A stretch of DNA of 64,000 nt from Pleurotus djamor (taxonomy: Eukaryota; Basidiomycota; Agaricomycetes; Agaricales; Pleurotaceae): contig JAPEVF010000052.1 in the NCBI GenBank assembly GCA_029747585.1, forward strand, positions 62,001 through 126,000. The letters run 5' to 3'. Position numbers and translations under genes: made by a program. Positions 23,117 to 35,431 of this stretch are shown in pieces (the stretch's first letter is position 1; each line of letters begins with the position of its first letter). Below the pieces are notes generated by a model, which searched no databases, was not told the DNA's origin, and saw only the letters and a program-made list of their open reading frames with translations.

Positions 23117-23845
23117 GGGAGAGACCACGCAGGTGCCTAGAACGGATACACCCGTAATATTTATGTCAATTGTCTTTGTAATGAGGTCTCGGAAATGTAT
23201 GTATTTAATTTGTTGGCTAAGACAATCTTGTTCGACACCATACATCATATCCTGAACGCGTGGGGCACCAAGAAAGGCAGTAAGGCGCCTACCGACCGGC
23301 GACCATCCGTCCAAGTAAACCAAGTTATCATCTTCCTTCCTGCATCAACACCTTGGTCGCCGTGAGCAATTTGACTTCCAACCTTCGACTATTCGAACAG
23401 ACGAGGGAGAGAAGGAAGAGGGGTCAAGGCATTGAGACGAAGGTTTATATACGAAGGCGCCGGGGATTTCCGAATCATGGTGCATCCACGGTGCTCGGGC
23501 CAAAAGACCACTAAGCCACTCCTTGCTCTCCGCCACAACATGTTCAGTCTTCAGGCTTCGGCACCTTCAGAAACAGAAACACATGCTAGGTCTGATCGCA
23601 TTGCTACGCTACCCACAGATTGGTCGTAGGTAAGCACGCAATCCTAACGAGTTAGAAGCAAAGTGCATTGACGTCACCAACTGCTCCGCGCGGAAGCAAA
23701 GATTCTCGATCCCTGATCATCACCCCAGATCACGGGGTACTTACAGCTTGAAGCTTAAACGTTAAACGTTAAATATTTCAATGTTTGAACGCTTAGCGCT
23801 TAGCACTCAGCTTTAAGTACTCAGCGCTCAAATTCAAAGGCTAAC
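23117..23845. other. Intergenic, no gene; short palindrome-rich stretch
   Basis: No supported coding sequence. At about 23748-23830 there are short repeated and palindromic motifs (aacgttaaacgttaaat, cgcttagcgcttagc). Confidence 0.5.
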
Positions 23846-24666
23846 CCACTGACCACTGGAGTGGGGCAAATATTGGGATAATTCGAGTTCGGAGGAGAGT
23901 CTCGTGGAGGATTGGGAAATGTGTAGAGCATCTCGCTGGTATGCAATGGACAATGCTTCGTGTATCATGAAGGGCTAGAGCTCGGACATGAGGAAGGGGA
24001 CTCAGTCAAGCTCGCGATGGGGCGAAGCCAAGTGTCAAAGCGTCGAGGGTATAGAGTTCGTTGGTTTTAGCCGTGGAACTACGGTCGTTAGAAAGGTGCC
24101 AAGGCGAATATTCGCGAGAATGAAGTCACTCCGAGTCCGAGTTGTCGGCGTAAAGATATGGGTCGTCAAAGATGCCCTACATGCTCGCGAACGCGGGCTT
24201 CATAGTTTCCTGATTCAACGAGTTTACAAAATCCAATACTGAGTACGTATCCTACGACCTCCTCCTTGGTCGCTTTCTCGGACTTTCTCGGACTACATCT
24301 ACTACTACTACCTGACCTCGCCGTTGATCATACTACAGTGTCGGAGAACTTCCTACGAATGGATGGGAACCCTACGCCTGTTCACCTAAGTTGTCACAGG
24401 ATCGGACGAATTACCTCATCCATATGCTAGCTTGCGCCAGCGAGACACACTCTACCCTCGACGCTTGGCTTCGCCCCATCGCGAGCTTGACTGATTCCCC
24501 TTCCTCATGTCCGAGCTCTAGCCCTTCATGATACACGAAACATTTTCCATTGCATACCAGCGAGATGCTCTACACATTTCCCAATCCTCCACGAGACTCT
24601 CCTCCAAACTCGAATTATCCCAATATTTGCCCCCAACTCGAAGACCTAGTTCAAGTGGTCAGTGGT
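23846..24666. repeat. Long imperfect inverted repeat (foldback element)
   Basis: The left arm at about 23846-24050 and the right arm at about 24454-24666 are reverse complements over roughly 200 bp. Shared landmarks are ccactgaccac, gggcaaatattgggataatt, gtcggacatgag-like ctcggacatgaggaagggga and cgatggggcgaagccaag. Differences are a few substitutions, an 8-bp insertion (tgtcaaag) in the left arm and about 11 bp extra in the right arm. A loop of about 400 bp without a gene separates the arms. The layout fits a foldback or MITE-like element, or a hairpin that yields small RNA. Confidence 0.8.
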
Positions 24667-24804
24667 TTGGCATCTCTCATTATATCTGCGACCAGTCTTG
24701 AATTTGTTGCTCGCTCGCATGACCTGACGATTCCAAAACACTCTCCGNTAACTCGCTTCTCCAACCTACTTTTCGCGACTTGCCACCACAGATTTTGGGA
24801 ATGG

Positions 24805-25135
24805 ATGATGCATGTGACTCGGAGGGCTTTCTAACCTACTTACTTTTGCAACTGGTTGACTAGATGTGACTGGGCTTTCTAACATACTTTTGCGACTGGT
24901 CGAGTAGATGTGACTGGGCTTTCTAACATACTTTTTGCAACTGGTCAATTGGATGTGACCGGGCTCGTCATCCTTCTTTTTGCGAACTGGTCGATCGGAT
25001 GTGACTGGGCTCGTCATCCTTCTTTTTGCGACTGGTCGATTGGATGTGACTGGGCTCGTCATCCTTCTTTTTGCGAACTGGTTGACCAGATGTGACTTGA
25101 CTGTCCAATCTCCTTTGTGTCGATCAGATGTNGAC
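24805..25135. repeat. Minisatellite, about 45-bp unit, six to seven copies
   Basis: The core gatgtgactgggct recurs at 24863, 24907, 24952, 24998, 25043, 25089 and (partly) 25127, so the spacing is 44, 44-46 and finally 38 bp. The units alternate between ctttctaacatactttttgc and ctcgtcatccttctttttgc. Spacing that is not a multiple of three argues against a coding repeat, although ORFs cross it on both strands. Confidence 0.85.
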
Positions 25136-25553
25136 CCCTCCTATGTCTTTGTCTGGGCTGTGACTCTTTGAACCCAGTCCTCTCCATCTGTCCTTTGTTC
25201 ACTGAGTCCGATCTTGGTAGGCCTCGTGCTTTTGAGGTTGCATCCCCTCCGAGATCGACTCGTCGAGCTTGCATTCGCTCCGAGGTCGAGTCGTCGAGGT
25301 CGCATCTACTCCGAGTCCGAGTCGTTTCTCTGACTACCCGTTCATCGACAGGAGCGACGAGGCCTGTGTGTCCTGTAAGGAGCCCGGCCCTTAACCGGAC
25401 CAGTTCGCCGGCCCTGGTAGCGAACCGGGTTCCCTACTATCGACAAAAGTATGTATCAATTATTTTAGAAGTATATTTATATCATACTTTCAGCTTATTA
25501 ACGACAAAGCTATCTTGATAGTATGCTATGCTAACTCACAAAGATACTTTCAA

Positions 25554-25880
25554 CTTACTTTGTCTCAAAGTACAAAGGTTTTTTACTGTTTGCTTACTTT
25601 GTCGCGGAGTATTTGGAAAGTATAAAGGTCAAATGCTTTCAAGATAAGTCACAAATAATTTTGCGCCAAGTATGGAGGATGACTAATCCATACTTTTCTT
25701 TCTTACTTTGCGCGTTTGTATTTGGGAGTTATCCAAGTTTCATACCTTCAAGATAACTCAAGAATACTTGCGTGTGAATTACCGAAGATTAGTAATCTCT
25801 ACTTTATTTCCTACTTTCGGCATTGATATTTAAATACTTTCTTGGATACTCTTTGCATAATTCACACGATCGTAGGCTAA
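25554..25880. repeat. AT-rich degenerate tandem repeat, about 108-bp period
   Basis: Similar AT-rich segments start at 25593 (cttactttgtcgcggagtat), 25702 (cttactttgcgcgtttgtat) and 25810 (ctactttcggcattgatatt), a period of 108-109 bp. Each of the first two carries ccttcaagataa or ctttcaagataa about 50 bp in and an aatc-catact or aatc-tctact end. A partial unit precedes at 25554. The block is clearly richer in A+T than its flanks. The short GC-rich stretch just upstream (25375-25445) and the AT-rich block may belong to one decayed mobile element. Confidence 0.6.
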
Positions 25881-26353
25881 CAGTAGGCTTTCATGCCCGC
25901 TGTGTGAACAAGGAGCAAAATGGAAGCGCGAAAGCTTGTGATCAATAAGTGGCGACTCTGGCTGCTCGCCCTCAGTACCACTCAGGTACAACAAGATCAC
26001 AAGTTTTCAGGAGCCATGGGTTCAACCTGCGTGTTCGCTGAGTCGTCGTTGTTCTCACAAACGCCACAAAACTGAGTGAGTAACAGGCGCTCCGATCATT
26101 TGGAGTTCGTCCTTCTTCCTTCGGTTCAAACTGTTCTAAAGCTAGATTGTTGTTCGGGTTTCTCAATAACGGCATTCCCCCACTCGTCCTTCAAGCTTCT
26201 CGGTCCAGGAGTAACGTGTTCTCAGCGATTAACTCGCTTCACGCGGACCACTCACCGAGGCTCCAGCATTCGAAATAGAAACTCACCGTTGGCACCCACC
26301 AGGCTCTCTATTTACATATAAGCCAGACTTTTACTGTACAGACACGACATCCC

Positions 26354-28529
26354 ATGGTTCTTGCGATGTGGAACTACTCCAAGCTTTTGCTAAGCCTCGG
26401 TTGCATCTCCTCTTGCCTCCTTACAAGTGCCTTCACGCACACGCAAGTACCTCTTTCTTCCCCAAACCTGGCTCGGCCACTCAGCTATGTCAACAATTCC
26501 GGGATATGCGAAACAACACCCGGTGTCAACCAGATGTCTGGCTACATCAACGTCGATGCCGAGACATCGATGGTAGGTTGTGCTACTCAATGTTGCGCAC
26601 TGTAGGATCTGACTCCTCTTTGCCCTAGTGGTTCTGGTTCTTTGAAGCGAGAAATTCCCCAGAAACTGCTCCGTTGACTCTTTGGTATTATCTATCTCTC
26701 CTCTNGACAACCCAGCCTCATTCTGATGGGAGGTTATAGGCTCAATGGTGGCCCAGGATGCTCGTCACTGATCGGGTTGTTCCAAGGTTGGCTTGATATG
26801 TCCTACTCCAGTACCATGCTAACGTTCTTACCTCAGAGAATGGACCGTGTCAAGTTAGCGACCCTCTGGGGAATACAACAGAGTTGAATCCCTACAGGTC
26901 TGTTTCAAATTGATCTCGATAATCCCGTGCAAATCTGACACTGGCCCGCCGTAGCTGGAACAACCTCAGTAACAGTGCGTTCTCTCGAAAGCAACTGTCT
27001 TCCTTTTCTCATTCGATGCTCTAGTGATCTACATTGATCAGCCCATAGGAAGTGGATTCTCCTACGGGAACGTAAACGTAAACAGCACCGAGGCCGCAGC
27101 GCCCGTGTTCTGGTCTGCTCTTCAAGTCCTCTTCAAAAGCCCCGAATTTTCAAAATTCCAGACTAGACAGTCCGTCTTCGTCCTTTTCGCCGCCACCCTG
27201 TCTGTTCAGCTCTAACATGCATCTAGATTCATATTCGCTACTGAGAGCTACGGCGGCCATTATGGTCCTGCCTTCGTAACGTATTTCAACCAGCAGAACG
27301 CCAAAATACGTGCTGGCCAATTACCAGGTGGTATTTTAATAAATGTTGATGTCTTGATGATAAATAAGTGCGTCAATTCTTCGACTTCGTCTCTTCCTTC
27401 CATCTTATTCAACATTAACCCTTTGCAGTGGCTGGTTTGACCCGTTACTCCAGAACAAAGCCTATGTTGATTTCGCTACCAACGCTCCGCGATACGGACA
27501 ATTACAACCTGATGCAATGATATCCTCCCTCAACGACGCTTACTACGGTCCTGGTGGATGCCAAGAACAACTTCAAGCTTGTTCTGATGCTGGAACCTCG
27601 ATCGCCTCGAATAGTATCTGTAACTTTGCAGATACGTTCTGCGTGAGTTACAATCCTCTTACAGCTGGACTCTTTTGTCTCACTTTCTAATTACCTACTC
27701 TTTTCTCAGAATTATACAGTGTTGAACCCCTCCGTGGGTGACCGGTATCAGTACGATCTTCGACAGAGAGATCCAGGCTTCCTCCCGTCCGAATACTACG
27801 CAACATACTTAGCATCTGCAGACGTCCTCGACAAGATAGGTGCTCAGGGAGACTATTCATCCTGTTCAGACGAGGTTGACTTGCTCTTCCGTTCAACGGG
27901 TGATGTGCGTGCCCCATCCAACCTATGCATCACGAGAAACCGCTCATGGTCGCGCCTAACGCATTTGCAGGATGCTCGTTCTGTTCTCCCTCAACTTTCC
28001 GCACTTGCAGATTCCGGGCTTAACATCCTGATCTGGGTAAGTTTGACGTGCTCTTTGTCTTAATTTTGAGCAAACGCTCAATTGCAATTTAGGCAGGGGA
28101 CGCAGACATCAAGTGAGTCTTGAGATGACACCCCAGCGGATTTATCTAACGAATCGATACTATGTAGCTGCAATTGGCTGGGCTGCCATGCTTCCGCCCT
28201 CGCCATGGATTGGTATGGCAGTAAGAGACTGAAGAACTCGACTTTGACAAGCATGACTTTCGATGGGGTGACGGTTGGCGCTGCCCAGAAAGTTGATAAC
28301 TTCACTTTTGCGTAAGTGCGGAACACTTCATCCTTGGTTGTGGTTGCTTAGGGGAAGCTTAGGGTGATATATGACGCCGGACACGAAATAGTGAGTTTCC
28401 AGTTTCTCCTTCGCTATTTGCGAGACTAAAAACTTGTCATAGCCTTCATTCAAACCAGCAGCATCTCTGGAGGTGTTCAGACGGATGATCAACAACGAGC
28501 CCCTGGTAAATCCATCTAAGTCATTCTAG
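26354..28529 (+). CDS. Serine carboxypeptidase (peptidase family S10)
   Basis: The hydrophobic N-terminus (LLLSLGCISSCLLTSAFTH) fits a signal peptide. S10 signatures appear in order across about ten exons: LNGGPGCSSLIGLFQ, ENGPCQVSDPLGNTTELNPY, VIYIDQPIGSGFSYGN, FATESYGGHYGPAF with the catalytic Ser, ILIWAGDADINCNWLG with the catalytic Asp, and VIYDAGHEIPSFKP with the catalytic His. Family S10 enzymes remove C-terminal residues in acidic compartments or outside the cell. Several Asn glycosylation sequons are present (NNSG, GNTT). The stop is at 28527. The N at 26706 falls inside an intron. The nucleophile context is ESYGG where ESYAG is commoner, and the His is followed by Glu where Met is usual. 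I cannot tell whether the enzyme is secreted or vacuolar. Confidence 0.9.
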
Positions 28530-28577
28530 CAGGAGAGGGAGAAGGTACAAATATACAACTAAGACGAACGAATGAAT

Positions 28578-31500
28578 CTACTCCTTGGTTTTCACCCCTT
28601 GCTGGCTCAAACCAGCTACAAGCTGTGCGAGCAGACCTTCTATCTTCTCCTGCCTCTGTTCGATCTGTGACAACCGTCTCAGCAAATGAGTCTGGCCTCC
28701 AGCATCCTCTTCGTCCTTCTGTGTTTGTGTAGCAGTCTCAGGGGTACCAGTGGTCGAAAACTGCTTAGGACTCTCCGTGAAAGGCTGATCCGTTTCTGTT
28801 GTCGGGCTGGGAAACTTGCGCATGCCTATCGGTGTAGGGCCGACCTGCGTGACATCTTGCATTGACGGTCGTTGTGCGACCGAGGATAACCGTCTTCGAC
28901 GCGTAATAGGTCCATAACTAATCGGCGGTATGGGTAGCATCGATTGTGATGGTTGGAAATTCGATGCAGCAGACGTTTCTGGTTCCTCGGGTATGCTATC
29001 GTCCACGATGAGAGGCTGGAATATTTGGGCAAGCGGACTGGCTGTATGTGTGACTGCATCTGAGATGAGAGAGGCGAGTCGTGGTCGTGGTCCTTCTCTC
29101 GTTGGNAACCCAGAGGTGTTCTGGCGATTCGCAGGCGGTGGACTTGATGGACGTGTCTTACGACGNCTCACTGACATACGACGTTCTCTGGGAACTTCGA
29201 CTATNGGAGATGTTGGTTGTTCCTGTGAGATCANCGCGCTTTCTTCTTCCTCAGCGAGCTCGAAGATCTTGACGAAGTAANGNACATAAGGGACGNNTGN
29301 TNTGTAAAGAAGGGNAGGGAANGCTCACTGCGTCGATATCAGAGTCTGCCCCCGAGAAACCGTCGAAGATACCTTGTGACCAGAGGNATAAGTTACGGCC
29401 AGCTACGATCCTCGAAGTTGTGACTCACTCATNCGCTTGAGTTGCCNAGGCAGGGTATCAATCACTTTCTCTGCAACGGCGCTGAAGGTATCGTAGAAGC
29501 CAATCGTATGATTCCTCTTTGCTTGTCGTTCGTAGAGGGCAATTAACAGTAATAGAGGGAAACTCGTCAAGCTTGAAGGGATAGGGATCATCAAGTGGAG
29601 GGAGAACGAAGGCAGATGAGCTTACCGAATCATGAACACATTCACTTTGTGAAACCAGCGCGGTGATAGAATGTAGCTCATGGGCAACATGACGAACAGG
29701 GCAAACAGGTTGACGGGTGGTTGGTAAGAAAAGAGAGAATCCGCTTTGACTCTAAGGCAGAGTATTGATTGAAGAGATTCACTAGGCCAGAGTACGGACA
29801 TACCCTTCAATTGTGGAGACGGCTTTGCGAAACATTGCCTAGACGGAGAGTGAAGGTGAGCGAGCGGCATGAAAAGCTTTACGATGTGGTATCTTACCTC
29901 TGCCGCAGCGTCTTCATTAATNGTTGAAAATGTATGAGATAGAATCTGTCGGTGATGGTAAGGCCAGTACATAAGAGTAAGAGGAACCGTGCACTTACAG
30001 ATACAAGAACTACGCAAGAAAACTGTCAGCGCTGAGTAACACCGAGAAGGAGGCAGCTAACCAGTGAGAAGTAAGGTATTGCTTAGGCATGCATATGTTA
30101 TCATGAGAATAGGTCCGAAGACGGGATGGAAAGTAGCTAGCGCGGAAAGTTCAGTTAATNCACCCCGGAAGGGGCGGGCGTAAGGCTCACTTGCTCTATC
30201 GAAACCACTGGCGTCAAGCCCAAAGAAGAGATCAAGCATCCACCAAGAGATTTTGCTTTGCAATGTTAGTCACATCGAGGTGGGGTAGAGTGAAAGGAGA
30301 CAAGCTCACCCAACAGTATACTGAGCTTGATTTCGGCTCAGCCTACAAGTTCAATGAGTTATGTGCGGTCGAACCAGGCCAGTNATAAGAGAGACCACAT
30401 ACGTCCACAACGCATACAAGAACCCGCAGAAACAGAACGCGGCGATGCACATCAAGATGACGAACTGGACCATCATGGCCCGTAGCGACAGCACCATCAA
30501 GTTATCTCGTAGTGTGACGAAGGCCAATCTNAGCGNCCGGTTNAGAANGGTTNATGCTNTGAGGGAAAGAANGGNNANACTTGCCTGGGAAACATCAAAC
30601 ACGCGATGATGGCCAGGCAGTCTATGCCTAACGTACGGGCCCACAAAACTGNGGTGATCTTTCNTTNAGCTACNTGCANNGGTGGATGGGAAGAGCTTAC
30701 CATCGTGATACACGCCGTATAGTCGGAGGAATCCATACACCCAAAAGGTTGTCACTAGATGAAAGATAAGTGGACGGACGTTNGTGTGAGATAAGGCACA
30801 TACCGAAGGCAAGATCGAAGCCATTCTATTGAACGGTCAGTTAATCGCGCAACCGCAAAGATCGGATCACAAACCCATGTGCCCTTGAAATAAACTATTT
30901 GTATGGTGAGCACTNCTGGTGGGATCGCGACACCTTGAAACACCGCACCTTTGAGACCATGCTCCTGCATGGCGGCGACCTTCTCCAAGGTAAATCCGAG
31001 TGCATAAACCATGAAAATGAACTCCGAGAAGTTGATTGCATCTCGTTCATTGAATTCAATGGCAACCACGAATAAAACAAAAAGACCNAGGAAACTTTGT
31101 GNGATTGCCTTTAGACCGNNATGAANGGGAAGTGANTGGGATGAAGAACATTACTTCATGTATTCAAGCACTGAACGGATCGCNGGTACTTTGAGACTGT
31201 TNANCGGTTNGTTAANGTGACGTGTTTACNCAGNAAGAAGGGTACNTACCGNTAATGATCNAGTAGGGGAGCTTTGTGAGGGTCGTAAAAGTGNATTGGN
31301 GTGCGTTTGTAGGTCTNNAGATCNCNTNNATGAGCGAGACGCNCTCCTNNANGAGGGGNAANGNCNTACGTCTGACAAGATAGAGTGGCTNCTNTGNGCT
31401 TGNTACACACACTTGCCACTAACAAAANCNTTAGCNTTTGNATGNGNNTTATNNTATCNNNGNACGCACGACCAGATCCCGTCNATCACTTTCTGACATG

Positions 31501-32315
31501 ACGAGCTCTTGATNAATCGTCTCGCCTTGCCGATAATGGCCANTTCGATGGCGTTTCCAACTTTGTCTTCNAAGTCATCTTCCCGCTCAGCTCGCANGCG
31601 CTCAATGACCTCGTGNTCAGCACCTGAGTATACAGGCCAGCTCGTGGTTGAAGCGAGGACAAGGTGNAGCATGTTGTTCGCAAACTCTCTGAAGACTCGA
31701 ATGGCAAGGATCTAGCATCGGCGTTGTTGGTGGGTAGCAGGTGAGAGCATGATGAGTGGNAAGTACCTCNCANAGTATTGCCCTTGATTTGGAGACAGAA
31801 GCCGTTGCAAGGTTCTTATCTCGAATGAAGTGGACGCGGTTGAGGAGGAANCAGAAGACGACAGACATGTTTCCGTCGCGTTGGATAGCGACATATTTCT
31901 CGACCANGGGACGAATAAGGGTATATGTGAGGTCTGGAGCGGTTAACTGGNCACACAAGTCAGAAGAAATAGCGAAACATCACTATCTTTGGCTACTCAC
32001 GGCTTCATAGGTCAACGGCGTGTCTATGAAATGCTATTGCCATACAACTTTCATATCAGTTGGGCTCGACTCTGTCNGCACGACATGGCTCACAATNACA
32101 TCCTATTGAGTAGCACGAGTCAGAAACCAAGGCATTCAACGCGTCGTGGACTACGCACGGCTCTAATCATATGGATAACAGGGAAGACGGGGGTGGCTTC
32201 AATTTCCTCCCTGTTTCGCTGTCAGCAAGTTTCGAGTAAGCTGCGTNGCCAATGNCACGCACGGGGAAAGCAGAGGCCGCAGCTCGCTCTGGGATTCTGA
32301 GAGGCTGGAATGCAT
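28578..32315 (-). CDS. YVC1: YVC1-type vacuolar cation (TRP) channel
   Basis: Many short exons encode the conserved fungal TRP-Y channel. The N-terminal region has LTYTLIRP, VEKYVAIQRDGNMSVVF and LLNRVHFIRDKNLATASVSK. A cytoplasmic helical region follows (TSWPVYSG, IHFYDPHKAPLLDHYR-like with Ns). Membrane segments are FSEFIFMVYALGFTLEKVAA, AFVTLRDNLMVLSLRAMMVQ, FVILMCIAAFCFCGFLYALW and FGPILMITYACLSNTLLLT. The tail contains INEDAAAE, VKADSLFSYQPPVNLFAL and a long disordered end. TRP-Y channels release Ca2+ from the vacuole on membrane stretch or Ca2+. Consensus quality is poor at 29.1-31.6 kb, so some exons carry Ns. The start ATG 32315 (MHSSLSESQSELRPLLSP) lies 187 bp from the divergent APSES gene. 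Confidence 0.85.
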
Positions 32316-32412
32316 GATATGAGGCAGAGAGGGAGTTGCATCATAATTGGCGTAAAGGACCTGGGCGCTTATTTGAGGCCCATTGCATGAATGTGATTGG
32401 CTGTGATTCACC

Positions 32413-32418
32413 ACGCGT
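32413..32418. promoter_or_regulatory. Candidate MCB element (ACGCGT)
   Basis: A palindromic ACGCGT lies 85 bp upstream of the APSES gene start, in the 187 bp shared with the YVC1-type gene. A related tcgcgtt follows at about 32428. ACGCGT is the MluI cell-cycle box bound by MBF complexes in yeasts. One such site in 187 bp has roughly a 5 percent chance of arising by accident. Confidence 0.35.
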
Positions 32419-32502
32419 GTCAATAGGTCGCGTTAGTGCCGTTTGCGATACTTATCTTCCCACTTCCTCGCTGTCCACGACGGCGACCAGCTCCTGACGG
32501 CC

Positions 32503-35274
32503 ATGCAGTCGGGCTCGCGCATCCCCAACCAANCCCCCCGTCAAAATATACAATGCGGTCTACTCCTCAGTTCAGGTCAGTTCACGCTCAGCAGTGACCA
32601 AGGCAAACCTCCTAGGGCTCACCGTGTCGCGTCACGTCAGGTCTATGAATGCATGATCCGGGGCATTGCAGTGATGCGAAGGCGCAATGATTCCTACGTG
32701 AATGCCACGCAAATCCTCAAGGTCGCGGGCGTCGACAAGGGGCGTCGGACGAAGATTCTCGAGAAGGAAATCCTTCCTGGCAAGCACGAAATAGTCCAAG
32801 GAGGCTATGGCAAATACCAAGGCACCTGGTACGCGCATTTCTTTATGCACAATGCCATGGCTGCGACTGACACGAATATGCCAGGATTCCGCTGGAACGG
32901 GGACGGGACATCGCGACTCAGTTCGGCGTGGCCCCGCTGCTTGCGCCGCTCTTTGATTTCACACCAAGCACCAATTCACTCAACGCCCTCACAATCGGCA
33001 GTGGCCCGGCGTCTCCCAGACCCCTGTCCGCCTCGTCCTCCTTCTCAGGCATTGGTGCACAAGGAAGCTATCTCTCCAATGTTTCTTCCACTCTGGCGCC
33101 GCCCCCAATCATGCCCGGCTCTGCTCTGCGGCTGCTCAACCAGGGACGAGCACAAGGCTTGTTCACGCCGTCGACTTCTGGCGTCAACGCAATGCGCTCG
33201 TTCCAGACATTATATCCTCTCCAGGGGGTCAGTCAACCGGTAGAGGCACCCCCTCCAACCAATGCTCTCAAGCGAAATTGGTCCGAAGCAGATATGGACA
33301 AGGATCATATGGTCTCAGTCCCCTTCAAGGCAGCTTCTCAGCCCCCCATCCTGGACCCACCGCAGGACCTTCTCATGGCCGACTCGTCGCGGCCATCTTC
33401 GGCTCCCGCTAATGTCGACACTGACGGTCCCTCTCCCACGAAACGCGCGCGAAAGGACACTTCTTCCCATCCAACACAAACTACGACGTGGCAAGTTCCT
33501 ATCCAAGACCGCCCTTCAACACCCTTGGCCCGCTCAACACCCCAACCTCTCAATGGCACATCACCGTCTACAAATGGCAAAATCCCAATGGTCACTCCGG
33601 CGCCACCAAGCTTTGGCATGCGCATGTCAACTAAGCCATACATACCCCGGAATATGCATCACACCGCCCCGCTGAAAGACACTCGCCGAGGCGGTGTGAT
33701 AAATTCATTGCTGCACAAAGACGACCCAACGGAGGTCATGCGTCTTCTGGAGTTAGTCACACCAGATACCCCCGGAATGAATGTGGACATTGATGTTATA
33801 CTCGATGACCAAGGGCATACGGCATTACACCTTGCCGCGAGCCTCGGGCGTGTCGAAACCGTTGAAAAGCTTGTTTCTTCCGGAGCTGATCTTCATCGCG
33901 GGAACCATCTTGGGGAGACACCGCTCATACGTGCCTGTCTTGCTACGCACAATTTCGACCAGCAGATTTTCGACCGCACTGTTGCTGAACTCCATCCTTC
34001 CATCCGAACNTTAGACTCGTCCAAGAAATCAGTCATTCATCATATTGTCTCNGTNGCTGGCGTCAAGGGTNGAGCCATNGCNGCTCGTTACTATATAGAC
34101 CAGATATTCTATTGGATAGCGAACCATCAAAGCGGAGACTTCAGGACACTTGTCGATCTGCAGGATGAACACGGCGANACGGCNCTGAATATCGCGGCCA
34201 GAGTGGGCAGCCGTGGACTCGTAAGGACCCTNTTGGATGTCGGCGCGAATCGCACTTTGGCNAATAAACTGGGTTTGCGGCCCGGTGATTTTGGAGTNGA
34301 GACCGAGGTAAGTCTGTCTTCAAATAAGNTGTTCACTGCTAATCCTCGATTCTCTAGGAACTCAACGCTGGTCCTCGAATAGATGACATCATGGGATCCC
34401 TTCGGTCCGGACCCTCTGCGCCTGTACAGAAGAGTCGGGATGTCATAGCAGGTATGGTTNGATTNCAGTNGACTTGACCANNATATNNGTCNTAACCCAA
34501 TNAACTAGATATGACNACAATGATACAGAACCTCAGTAGNGATTTCCAATCCGANATTAAAGCGAAGCAAGACACTCTNGACGTCACCACCGTCCACCTC
34601 CGTGCCGCNACACGAGANCTNTCNGAACANCGNAAGCAAATGCAGCAATGGCAAAACCGCCTGGGGGANCTCTCACANGTGACNCAACGGATACGTAACG
34701 TTGAGAANGCTATTGCGGATGAAGACAACTTNGACTGGACTGGNCGCACAATTCTGNCNGGTGAAGACGCTGGTCCGACGTCTGGACCTGCGTTTAAATA
34801 TCGTGGTCCCTCGACGACGATGATNGGNGTTGGGAGTACGGTGGATGTGTCCTTCAACGTCGACCCCGAACCTCCTATCCCNACNACTGATTCGGTCGCC
34901 AGCTTGATACGNCTNAGNCGTATCAAGATGTGGACTGCGAGAGTTGAAGAGATGATGAAAGAACGACTAGATGGACTTCACGGTGCTAGTGCTGAGAAGG
35001 AGTTCATGTGCAAGAAGATCGTTTCTTTGTGCACAAGTATACCCATTGAAAAGATCGAGGGTGTAAGGATCCTGCTCTTTACTCCTCATTATTGTCACTG
35101 AATATATATGTTGTTGCAGGTGCTTGATAATCTTGTTGTGGCGATGGAGAGCGAATCGTCAATGTCGGATATNGGTCGGATATCTGGGTTCATGCAGAAG
35201 GTCTGCACCATNCACGTTCCAAAACACCACCCAAGCTGACCCAATCCCATCAGGTTCGCGACGGCTTTATTTGA
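32503..35274 (+). CDS. MBP1: APSES/ankyrin transcription factor of the MBF family (Mbp1/Swi4-like)
   Basis: The N-terminal KilA-N/APSES DNA-binding domain reads [67 protein letters not shown] and [20 protein letters not shown] long disordered region holds a basic patch (PTKRARKD). Ankyrin repeats follow ([55 protein letters not shown]), and a C-terminal coiled coil ([11 protein letters not shown]) ends in FMQK-VRDGFI. Introns remove the GTCAGT...GTCAG stretch near 32576-32639, GTACGC...GCCAG near 32829-32882, and others near 34308, 34452, 35060 and 35200. The N at 32532 beside a C-run shifts the frame, and dropping it joins [10 protein letters not shown] to [13 protein letters not shown] factors drive G1/S genes. 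Confidence 0.9.
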
Positions 35275-35431
35275 GTCTTGTCAGTGTGGTCATCGGACGC
35301 GTTGTATCCATAGCCTTTGTATAGCATGCGATTACTCACAAACTTCCATCGGCAACTGTATCAAGCTCATGCATTCTATTTATTACATTTGGATCGTAAC
35401 AAAAGATATGATTGCAATATGGAAATCCAGA

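Noticed and set aside
24766..25062. Minus-strand ORF with repeated PVTS-R-VAK units
   Set aside because: It is produced by the 45-bp minisatellite. The unit length varies between 44 and 46 bp, so the frame is not maintained by selection.
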